Assembly: GCF_039523735.1 (NCBI RefSeq)
Contig: NZ_BAAAFW010000029.1
Span: 62,001 to 126,000, forward strand
Direction of reading: 5' to 3'
Source of the DNA: Tatumella punctata
Lineage (GTDB): Bacteria; Pseudomonadota; Gammaproteobacteria; Enterobacterales; Enterobacteriaceae
Length of the DNA stretch: 64,000 bases
Shown one piece after another: positions 9,030-15,841 of the stretch. The position numbers and the translations under genes are program-made. Under the pieces are notes generated by a model. That model ran no database searches, had not been told where the DNA came from, and saw nothing but the letters and a program-made list of their open reading frames with translations. The stretch's first letter is position 1, and every line of letters starts with the position of its first letter.

Positions 9030-9342
9030 GACGTTCTCCTCACTCACATTGTTTGACTTCCGGGCGCCGGGATCACCACTTAAAATTTTATCTGTGCAGG
9101 GTAACGGTGTCCGGTTCCGCTTCGGCAGCATATCAGTATCGCGGACAGTTGTTAATCTGTTTACAAAAAATCAACATCTATCTGCCGCAGTGATATTGCT
9201 ATTTTTTTATATAATTGTCTGATAAATAAATACATTAAAACAAAGCCCTGCACCACTACTGAAACATAATCACAAAATATAACCACACGGGTCACTCTCC
9301 GTATAAGGCCCTGCGGCCCGCACAGCGGATAAAATTTACGCT
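9030..9342. other. acnB promoter region
   Basis: Intergenic stretch between the divergent acnB and mgtB units. It is AT-rich around 9160-9260 and must contain the acnB promoter, but I could not pick a convincing -35/-10 pair or an assignable regulator site. Confidence 0.4.
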
Positions 9343-9397
9343 GGTTGACCCGTGGTTTAAGTTACAGGTTTACCGGTAATAATAAAAACCTTATATT
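9343..9397 (+). promoter_or_regulatory. Candidate PhoP-regulated promoter of mgtB
   Basis: GGTTGA (9343-9348) and GGTTTA (9354-9359) are separated by five bases, fitting the PhoP-box form (G/T)GTTTA-N5-(G/T)GTTTA with one mismatch. A third GGTTTA (9367-9372) overlaps a -35-like TTTACC (9369-9374), which is 17 bases from a good -10, TATATT (9392-9397). Transcription would begin near 9404 and give a leader of about 390 nt before mgtB. PhoP control is inferred from the motif and from known mgtA/mgtCB regulation in Salmonella. Confidence 0.6.
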
Positions 9398-9450
9398 TTG
9401 CCCGTCTTTATTTACAGGAATATCCCTTGAACAGTTACCGAATAAACAAG

Positions 9451-9485
9451 GGCAGATAGTTGTTTGTCTGCCTCCCTGGCAGACA
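9451..9485 (+). promoter_or_regulatory. Mutually exclusive stem-loops in mgtB leader
   Basis: The octamer TGTCTGCC (9465-9472) can pair with GGCAGATA upstream (9451-9458; 8 bp including one G-U, six-base loop) or with GGCAGACA downstream (9478-9485; 8 bp, five-base loop). Only one stem can form at a time, the layout of a conformational RNA switch. It lies within the predicted mgtB leader transcript. Mg2+ sensing is an inference by analogy with the mgtA leader of Salmonella. Confidence 0.6.
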
Positions 9486-9537
9486 GCGAGCAATACGCCC
9501 CGCCTGTCCCACTTTTTCTCAGACGAGGTTATCCCCA

Positions 9538-9594
9538 ATGATTACCCACACCCTTTTTCCCCCGGGTATATTCCGTATACACCAGCCAGCATAA
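9538..9594 (+). CDS. Possible leader peptide 1 of mgtB (18 aa)
   Basis: Short frame MITHTLFPPGIFRIHQPA in the mgtB leader. GAGG lies nine bases upstream of the ATG. It has a Pro-Pro pair at residues 8-9 and a proline next to last. Proline-containing leader frames control mgtA and mgtCB in Salmonella, but this peptide has no sequence match I recognise, so translation is unproven. Confidence 0.35.
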   Translation: MITHTLFPPGIFRIHQPA

Positions 9595-9645
9595 TTTTTT
9601 GTACCACAGCACTGCCCTTTAGTACCACCCATCAAGGAGCCAACA

Positions 9646-9702
9646 ATGGATGATGACCCGACGAGGCAACGTTATACGCGTTGCAGGGGTATTCCCGCCT
9701 GA
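9646..9702 (+). CDS. MgtL-like leader peptide of mgtB (18 aa)
   Basis: Short frame MDDDPTRQRYTRCRGIPA with a textbook AAGGAG six bases upstream. Its start resembles the mgtA leader peptide MgtL ([17 protein letters not shown]): an acidic/proline N-terminus followed by an arginine-rich tail. Acidic-proline N-termini are known to destabilise translating ribosomes when Mg2+ is low, which is how MgtL couples Mg2+ to mgtA expression; the same role here is inferred. The stop codon lies inside a hairpin (9678-9723), 90 bases before the mgtB start. Confidence 0.68.
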   Translation: MDDDPTRQRYTRCRGIPA

Positions 9703-9723
9703 TCCCCGAAAAATCTGCAACGC
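9678..9723 (+). promoter_or_regulatory. Hairpin overlapping leader peptide stop
   Basis: A perfect 9-bp arm pair GCGTTGCAG (9678-9686) / CTGCAACGC (9715-9723), with an inner GGG/CCC pairing, encloses the last codons and TGA of the MDDDPT leader peptide. A ribosome on the leader would block this stem, so translation and RNA folding are linked. There is no U-tract, so a Rho-dependent or translational mechanism is more likely than intrinsic termination. Confidence 0.6.
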
Positions 9724-9792
9724 ATCTCAACGACTGACTGCCCTCTGCCGCTGTGAAGCGTGCCCTGGCAGCAACCAAACGGACATAAAGAG

Positions 9793-12492
9793 ATGACTCA
9801 GATTATAAATTCCGCTCTGCCAGTGCAGGGGAAAAAACAACTGGCAATACAAAATGACTGGCTGATTGCCCGCCATATTGCCACCAGTACCGAAGCAACC
9901 CTGCAATCCCTGGCTGCCACTACAGAAGGATTAGATGAACAGCAGGTCGCGGCCCGTCAGTCGCAGTTTGGCCCGAACGAAATTGCGGTAAAAAAAGCAC
10001 CTCCGGCGTTACTGCAATGGCTGCTGGCGTTTAATAACCCGTTTATCTATGTGTTGCTGGCGTTAACCGCTGTCAGCTTTATCACTGACTACTGGATCCC
10101 GCGTCGTGCAGGAGAAGAAACCGATCTTACCAGTGTAACTATCATGGGCTGTATGATCCTGTTCAGTACTCTGCTGCGCTTTATCCAGGAATTCCGTACC
10201 AACAAAGCCGCTGAAGCACTGAACTCTCTTGTCGAAGTCACCGTGACCGTACGCCGTCAGGATCAACATCATCAGCCGGTACTCCTCAAAATACCGCGTC
10301 ATCTGCTGGTACCCGGCGATATTGTCTTGCTCAGTGCCGGTGACATTATTCCTGCTGACTTGCGCTTACTGGAAACCAACTCTCTGCAACTGAATCAGTC
10401 ATCGCTGACCGGAGAAACCTTACCGGTAGAAAAACATGCCCGGCCAGAAGCCGCAGAGATGCCGGAAGTTATCAGCGAAAATATCGTGCTGCATCAGCCC
10501 GCTATCGCACTAATGAGTACCAGTGTACTGAGTGGTTCAGCGACGGCCGTGGTTGTCGCTATCGGTGAACAGACCTGGTTTGGTTCGCTGGCGGGTAAAG
10601 TTGCCGGTGCAGCTCCCAAAACTTCTTTTGATAAAGGAGTGAACAGTGTCAGCTGGTTACTGATCCGCTTTATGGTACTGATGGTGCCGATCGTTTTCCT
10701 GATCAATGGTTTTACCAAGGGCGAATGGACCGAAGCCCTGTTCTTCTCACTGGCGGTGGCCGTCGGGCTGACTCCTGAAATGTTACCGATGATAGTCAGC
10801 ACCAACCTGGCAAAAGGTGCCATGGCGCTGGCTGCCAGAAAAGTGGTGGTTAAACGCATCAATGCTATTCAGAACCTCGGGGCGATGAATATTCTGTGTA
10901 CGGATAAAACCGGTACCCTTACTGACGATAATATCGTGCTGGAGCAAGCTCTGACTCCTGACGGTGAAGAAAATTTACAGGTCGCGGAAATGGCCTGGCT
11001 GAATAGTCATTTTCAGCAAGGAATTGACAACCCGATGGACCGGGCTGTCTGTCAGTTTGCCGGGCAGCAGGGAATATCCCGCCGGTTGATGCATATCAGA
11101 AAAGCAGATGAGCTGCCTTTCGACTTCACCCGCCGCTGCCTGTCAGTCTCTGTTTATGATGACCATGGTCGTCAGCAGTTGATCAGCAAAGGGGCCAGTG
11201 AAGAAATGCTGGCCCGTTGTCTGAACGTTCAGACCGGTGGGAAAGAGCAACTGCTGACCCCGGCACTGCGCCAGCAGTTCCGGGACCGGATTGCCGCCTA
11301 TAACCGTCAGGGATATCGGGTATTACTCCTCGGAAGTAAAACCCTGGATGCCGAACATTCATTACGCCGCCTGAATGATAAAGACGAACAGGATTTAACT
11401 CTGTGTGGTGTACTGTTATTCCTTGATCCGGTAAAACAAGGGGCCGACCTGGCTTTACGGTCACTGAAAGACCATGGCGTTGACGTGAAAGTACTGACCG
11501 GGGATAACGCTGAGGTGACCGAAAAAATCTGCCGTGATTTAGGCCTGTCAGCCGGAACCCCGTTACAGGGCCCGGAGATTGCCGCCATGGATGACCACAG
11601 TCTGCAACAGAAACTGGCCAGCCATACGATTTTTGCCCGGCTGACACCAACCGATAAAACCCGTATCGTCACCCTGTTACAGCAATCAGGGCATACTGTC
11701 GGTTTTCTTGGTGATGGCATCAATGATGCTGCTGCCTTGCATGCGGCTGATGTCGGTATTTCGGTAGAGAATGCAACACAAATAGCCCAGAGTGCAGCGG
11801 ACATCATTTTGCTGGAGAAGGATCTTCAGGTACTGGAGCAAGGGGTCAGAATTGGCCGCCAGACCTTCGGCAATATCATCAAATACCTGAATATCACTGC
11901 CAGTTCTAATTTCGGCAACGTATTTTCGGTATTAATCGCCAGTGCTTTTATCCCCTTTATGCCGATGCTGGCAATACAGTTACTGCTGCAAAACCTGATT
12001 TATGATATCTCACAAATGCTGCTACCGTGGGACCGGATGGATGAAGAGTTCGTTGCTAAACCACGCCAATGGGATGCCGGGAACATCGGCCGGTTTATGC
12101 TGTTTATGGGACCCGTCTCCTCCGTGTTCGATGTCGCAACCTTCGCTGTGATGTGGCATATATTTGCTGCCCACAGCAGCGAAACACAATCATTGTTCCA
12201 GTCTGGCTGGTTTGTCGAAGGCTTATTATCACAAACACTGGTGGTTCATATGCTCCGGACACGAAAAATTCCGTTTATTCAGAGTTGTGCCCGCTGGCCG
12301 GTATTGCTCAGTACTCTGGTCGTGGTGATTATCGGGATTGCATTACCTTATTCGCCGCTGGCCGCAAACTTCCACTTACAGGCATTACCACTGGCCTATT
12401 TCCCGTGGCTGATCCTGATCCTTGCCGGTTACTGTTTACTGAGCCAGGTGATGAAACAGCTGTATTGCCGTCGTTTCGGTCAATGGTTTTAG
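9793..12492 (+). CDS. mgtB: Mg2+-importing P-type ATPase, MgtB type
   Basis: Inner-membrane P3-type ATPase that takes up Mg2+ under starvation. The phosphorylated aspartate is D371 in CTDKTGTLT; actuator motif SSLTGETLPVEK, nucleotide-domain hinge GDGINDAAALHAADVGIS and about ten membrane helices are visible. It is closer to Salmonella MgtB than MgtA: NNPFIYVL, FITDYW, GEETDLT and the C-terminal RRFGQWF are shared. The ATG at 9793 gives 899 residues beginning MTQII; a GTG at 9760 is an alternative. The ribosome-binding site is poor, fitting leader-dependent control. In P-type ATPases the hinge is usually DGxNDxPAL; here proline is replaced by alanine (NDAAAL). No mgtC or mgtR is adjacent. Confidence 0.93.
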   Translation: MTQIINSALPVQGKKQLAIQNDWLIARHIATSTEATLQSLAATTEGLDEQQVAARQSQFGPNEIAVKKAPPALLQWLLAFNNPFIYVLLALTAVSFITDYWIPRRAGEETDLTSVTIMGCMILFSTLLRFIQEFRTNKAAEALNSLVEVTVTVRRQDQHHQPVLLKIPRHLLVPGDIVLLSAGDIIPADLRLLETNSLQLNQSSLTGETLPVEKHARPEAAEMPEVISENIVLHQPAIALMSTSVLSGSATAVVVAIGEQTWFGSLAGKVAGAAPKTSFDKGVNSVSWLLIRFMVLMVPIVFLINGFTKGEWTEALFFSLAVAVGLTPEMLPMIVSTNLAKGAMALAARKVVVKRINAIQNLGAMNILCTDKTGTLTDDNIVLEQALTPDGEENLQVAEMAWLNSHFQQGIDNPMDRAVCQFAGQQGISRRLMHIRKADELPFDFTRRCLSVSVYDDHGRQQLISKGASEEMLARCLNVQTGGKEQLLTPALRQQFRDRIAAYNRQGYRVLLLGSKTLDAEHSLRRLNDKDEQDLTLCGVLLFLDPVKQGADLALRSLKDHGVDVKVLTGDNAEVTEKICRDLGLSAGTPLQGPEIAAMDDHSLQQKLASHTIFARLTPTDKTRIVTLLQQSGHTVGFLGDGINDAAALHAADVGISVENATQIAQSAADIILLEKDLQVLEQGVRIGRQTFGNIIKYLNITASSNFGNVFSVLIASAFIPFMPMLAIQLLLQNLIYDISQMLLPWDRMDEEFVAKPRQWDAGNIGRFMLFMGPVSSVFDVATFAVMWHIFAAHSSETQSLFQSGWFVEGLLSQTLVVHMLRTRKIPFIQSCARWPVLLSTLVVVIIGIALPYSPLAANFHLQALPLAYFPWLILILAGYCLLSQVMKQLYCRRFGQWF

Positions 12493-12517
12493 CCCCGGCA
12501 GAACCGGGCTCCGGAAA

Positions 12518-12548
12518 CAAAAAAAACGGCTCCACCGGAGCCGTTTCT
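12518..12548. terminator. Bidirectional terminator between mgtB and lpd
   Basis: ACGGCTCC / GGAGCCGT stem with a short loop, flanked by a run of eight A on the left and TTT on the right. It serves lpd well on the minus strand (long U-tract) and can also stop mgtB transcripts. Confidence 0.88.
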
Positions 12549-12564
12549 GACATATGTTATACAG

Positions 12565-13989
12565 TTACTTTTTGCCGGCTTTCGGATTAGGCAGGTCAGT
12601 GATACTGCCTTCATAAACCTCTGCCGCCAGGCCTACAGACTCGTGCAATGTAGGGTGTGCATGGATAGTTAACGCAATATCTTCAGCATCACAACCCATT
12701 TCGATCGCCAGTCCGATTTCGCCTAACAATTCACCGCCATTTGTCCCGACAATCGCTCCGCCGATAACCCTATGAGATTCTTTATCGAAAATCAGTTTAG
12801 TCATGCCGTCGGCACAGTCGGAAGCAATTGCACGTCCCGACGCTGCCCATGGGAAGACAGAAACTTCATAGCTGATGCCTTTCTCTTTGGCTTCTTTTTC
12901 AGTCAGCCCCACCCAGGCAACTTCCGGCTCCGTATAGGCAATTGACGGAATCACTTTCGGATCAAAATAGTGTTTTTTACCGGAAATAACTTCTGCGGCC
13001 ACATGCCCTTCGTGTACCCCTTTATGGGCCAGCATTGGCTGTCCGACAATATCACCGATAGCAAAGATATGCGGCACATTGGTGCGCATTTGCTTATCCA
13101 CCTGAATAAAGCCGCGCTCATCGACTTCAACGCCCGCCTGACCGGCATCAAGGTTTTTACCGTTAGGCACTCGGCCGATCGCTACCAGTACAGCATCATA
13201 ACGCTGCGGCTCTGCCGGGGCATTTTTGCCTTCCATTGAGACGTAGATCCCGTCCTCTTTGGCTTCAACCTGAGTTACTTTGGTTTCCAGCATCAGTCTG
13301 AACTGCTTACTGATGCGTTTCGTGAAGACTCTGACCACATCTTTATCTGCTGCCGGGATAACCTGATCAAACATTTCGACAACATCAATCTGAGAACCCA
13401 GGGCATGATACACGGTTCCCATTTCCAGACCGATAATTCCTCCGCCCATCACCAGCAGGCGTTCAGGGACGGTTTTCAGTTCCAGTGCATCCGTAGAGTC
13501 CCAGACTCTTGGATCATCATGAGGAATAAATGGCAGTTTTACCGGACGTGAACCCGCAGCAATAATCGCATTATCAAAATTAACCGTGGTCGCGCCGTTT
13601 TCACCTTCGACCAGCAGGGTATTCGCACCGGTGAATTTACCGATACCATTGACCACAGTCACTTTACGGCCTTTTGCCATACCAGCTAATCCGCCGGTCA
13701 GCTGATTAATCACTTTCTCTTTCCAGGTACGGACTTTATCAATATCGGTTTTTGGCTGTCCGAAGACAATCCCGTGAGCTTCCAGTGCCTTCGCTTCTTC
13801 GATGACTTTAGCAACATGCAACAATGCTTTGGAAGGGATACAACCGACATTAAGACATACACCGCCCAGGGTGCTGTAGCGTTCAACCAGAACGGTTTCT
13901 AATCCTAAATCGGCGCAGCGGAAAGCCGCAGAGTACCCTGCAGGGCCTGCGCCAAGTACCACGACCTGGGTTTTAATCTCTGTACTCAT
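12565..13989 (-). CDS. lpd: Dihydrolipoamide dehydrogenase (E3)
   Basis: FAD-dependent E3 subunit shared by the pyruvate and 2-oxoglutarate dehydrogenase complexes and the glycine cleavage system. It has the FAD-binding GAGPAGYSAA, the redox disulfide CLNVGC (C45-C50), the NAD-binding GGGIIGLEMG and the C-terminal HAHPTLHE active-site histidine-glutamate. Of two adjacent ATGs I chose the second (13989): GAGG is five bases upstream and the product then matches the 474-residue E. coli protein. It is last in the pdhR-aceE-aceF-lpd order, separated from aceF by 258 bases that probably hold its own promoter. Confidence 0.97.
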   Translation of the reverse strand: MSTEIKTQVVVLGAGPAGYSAAFRCADLGLETVLVERYSTLGGVCLNVGCIPSKALLHVAKVIEEAKALEAHGIVFGQPKTDIDKVRTWKEKVINQLTGGLAGMAKGRKVTVVNGIGKFTGANTLLVEGENGATTVNFDNAIIAAGSRPVKLPFIPHDDPRVWDSTDALELKTVPERLLVMGGGIIGLEMGTVYHALGSQIDVVEMFDQVIPAADKDVVRVFTKRISKQFRLMLETKVTQVEAKEDGIYVSMEGKNAPAEPQRYDAVLVAIGRVPNGKNLDAGQAGVEVDERGFIQVDKQMRTNVPHIFAIGDIVGQPMLAHKGVHEGHVAAEVISGKKHYFDPKVIPSIAYTEPEVAWVGLTEKEAKEKGISYEVSVFPWAASGRAIASDCADGMTKLIFDKESHRVIGGAIVGTNGGELLGEIGLAIEMGCDAEDIALTIHAHPTLHESVGLAAEVYEGSITDLPNPKAGKK

Positions 13990-14211
13990 CATGACCTCTT
14001 ATTTGACTATCCGGCGGTCCGACGTCAGTTGTTATCAGTGATAACGTCCAGCTAGCCACCGGGACGCATTTAGCGCAAGAGTTTACAGAATTGTTAACAA
14101 ACTGCAAACAGCTTTATCTGAACTGACCGGCGCCTTTTCCTGCGCCGGGAAACCGCTGCCGGACAGGGCTGCCAACGCCGAAAAGGGACCTGTCACTGTC
14201 TTTATATACCA

Positions 14212-14238
14212 ATAAGGCCGGTGTTCACCGGCCTTATC
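14212..14238 (-). terminator. Hairpin after aceF
   Basis: Near-perfect palindrome ATAAGGCCGGTG / CACCGGCCTTAT about 10 bases past the aceF stop. The U-tract is weak, so part of the transcript may read through to lpd, as known for E. coli. Confidence 0.65.
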
Positions 14239-14247
14239 TGCCCTGCA

Positions 14248-15828
14248 TTACATTACCAGGCGACGAATATCTGACAGTACCTGATTAATATAAGTAATGA
14301 AGCGTGCACCGTCTGCACCATCAATGACCCGGTGGTCAAAAGATAACGACAGTGGCAGCATCAGACGCGGAGTAAACTCTTTACCATTCCATACAGGTTT
14401 CATCGCGGACTTAGAAACACCAAGGATAGCCACTTCAGGCGCGTTAACTATCGGAGTGAACGAGGTAGTACCCAGTCCGCCAAGGCTGGAGATGGTAAAG
14501 CATCCGCCCTGCATATCACCGGAGGTCAGTTTTCCGCCACGGGCCTTTTGGGATATCTCCATAAGTTCACGGGATAACTCAAGAATGCCTTTTTTGTTCA
14601 CATCACGGAATACCGGGACCACCAGTCCGTTAGGTGTATCAACGGCTACCCCGATATTAATATATTTCTTCAGGGTTAAACGTTGCGCATCTTCAGAAAT
14701 TGAACTGTTAAACCGCGGGAAAGCTTCCAGCGCTTTAGCAACCGCTTTCATAATAAACACAACCGGAGTGATTTTGACCTCCAGTTTTTGTTTCCCGGCG
14801 TCCGCATTCTGCTGCTTGCGGAACGCTTCCAGTTCTGTGATATCTGCTTCGTCGAAGTGTGTCACATGCGGGATCATCATCCAGTTACGGCTCAGGTTAG
14901 CCCCCGAAAGCTTCTGGATGCGTCCCAGTTCAACTTCTTCGATATCACCAAATTTGCTGAAATCGACTTTTGGCCATGGCAGCATACCGCTGATCCCGCC
15001 AGCGGCAGGTGACTCGGCACGCTTCACCGCTTCTTTTACATAGGCCTGAACGTCTTCACGCAGAATACGTTGCTTACGGCCGGTCCCTTTGACTTTCGCC
15101 AGGTTAACCCCGAATTCCCGCGCAAGACGACGGATCACCGGAGTCGCATGCACATAGGCATCATTTTCTGCGAAGTCGCCCGCTGCTGCCGGCGGTGCCG
15201 TTTTCACCGGTGCCGGTGCTGGCGCGGTTGCCGGTGCAGCAGGCGAAGCTTCGGCCGCTGCCGCGGCTGGCTGCGGCGCATTGTTAGTACCGGCAACGTC
15301 AAATACCATGATTAATGACCCGGTACTGACTTTATCACCGGTGGCAATCCGGATTTCTTTAACTGTTCCGGCAAAAGGCGCAGGGACTTCCATTGACGCT
15401 TTGTCGCCTTCAACGGTTATCAGTGATTGCTCAGTTTCAACCTTGTCACCGACTTTGACCATAATTTCAGTGACTTCAACTTCGTCGCCACCAATATCAG
15501 GGACATTCACTTCTTTCGCCTGCATTGCGGCAGAAGCCGGAGCGCTTTCAGCCTGTGGTGCCGGAGCATCTGCGGGTGCAGGTGACTGTTGTGAATCTGC
15601 CGTGTCAAAGATCATGATCAGTGATCCGGTGGCAACTTTGTCACCGATATTCACTCTGATTTCTTTAATCACACCCGCCTGTGGTGACGGCACCTCCATC
15701 GATGCCTTGTCCCCTTCTACCGTGATAAGGGACTGTTCTGTCTCAACCTTATCACCCACTTTCACCAGAATCTCGGTGACTTCAACTTCATCGGAACCGA
15801 TATCCGGTACGTTGATTTCGATAGACAT
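14248..15828 (-). CDS. aceF: Dihydrolipoyllysine acetyltransferase (E2 of PDH)
   Basis: Core E2 of pyruvate dehydrogenase, transferring acetyl groups from lipoyl arms to CoA. Two lipoyl domains are seen, with modified lysines at K41 and K143 (both in EGDKASMEV), joined by Ala/Pro-rich linkers. A peripheral E1/E3-binding domain (HATPVIRRLAREFGVNL) follows, then the catalytic domain ending with DHRVIDGADGARF (His about 499). E. coli AceF has three lipoyl domains and 630 residues; this one has 526, so one is missing. The ATG at 15828 is preferred to a TTG one codon upstream. It follows aceE after 13 bases. Confidence 0.96.
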   Translation of the reverse strand: MSIEINVPDIGSDEVEVTEILVKVGDKVETEQSLITVEGDKASMEVPSPQAGVIKEIRVNIGDKVATGSLIMIFDTADSQQSPAPADAPAPQAESAPASAAMQAKEVNVPDIGGDEVEVTEIMVKVGDKVETEQSLITVEGDKASMEVPAPFAGTVKEIRIATGDKVSTGSLIMVFDVAGTNNAPQPAAAAAEASPAAPATAPAPAPVKTAPPAAAGDFAENDAYVHATPVIRRLAREFGVNLAKVKGTGRKQRILREDVQAYVKEAVKRAESPAAGGISGMLPWPKVDFSKFGDIEEVELGRIQKLSGANLSRNWMMIPHVTHFDEADITELEAFRKQQNADAGKQKLEVKITPVVFIMKAVAKALEAFPRFNSSISEDAQRLTLKKYINIGVAVDTPNGLVVPVFRDVNKKGILELSRELMEISQKARGGKLTSGDMQGGCFTISSLGGLGTTSFTPIVNAPEVAILGVSKSAMKPVWNGKEFTPRLMLPLSLSFDHRVIDGADGARFITYINQVLSDIRRLVM

Positions 15829-15841
15829 CAATAATTACCTC

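Noticed and set aside
9345..9653. 102-codon frame upstream of mgtB
   Set aside because: It begins inside the promoter region and runs through the structured leader; no ribosome-binding site or homology. The short leader frames explain the region better.
14297..15043. 248-codon plus-strand frame antisense to aceF
   Set aside because: Shadow of the AceF catalytic domain; no domain of its own.
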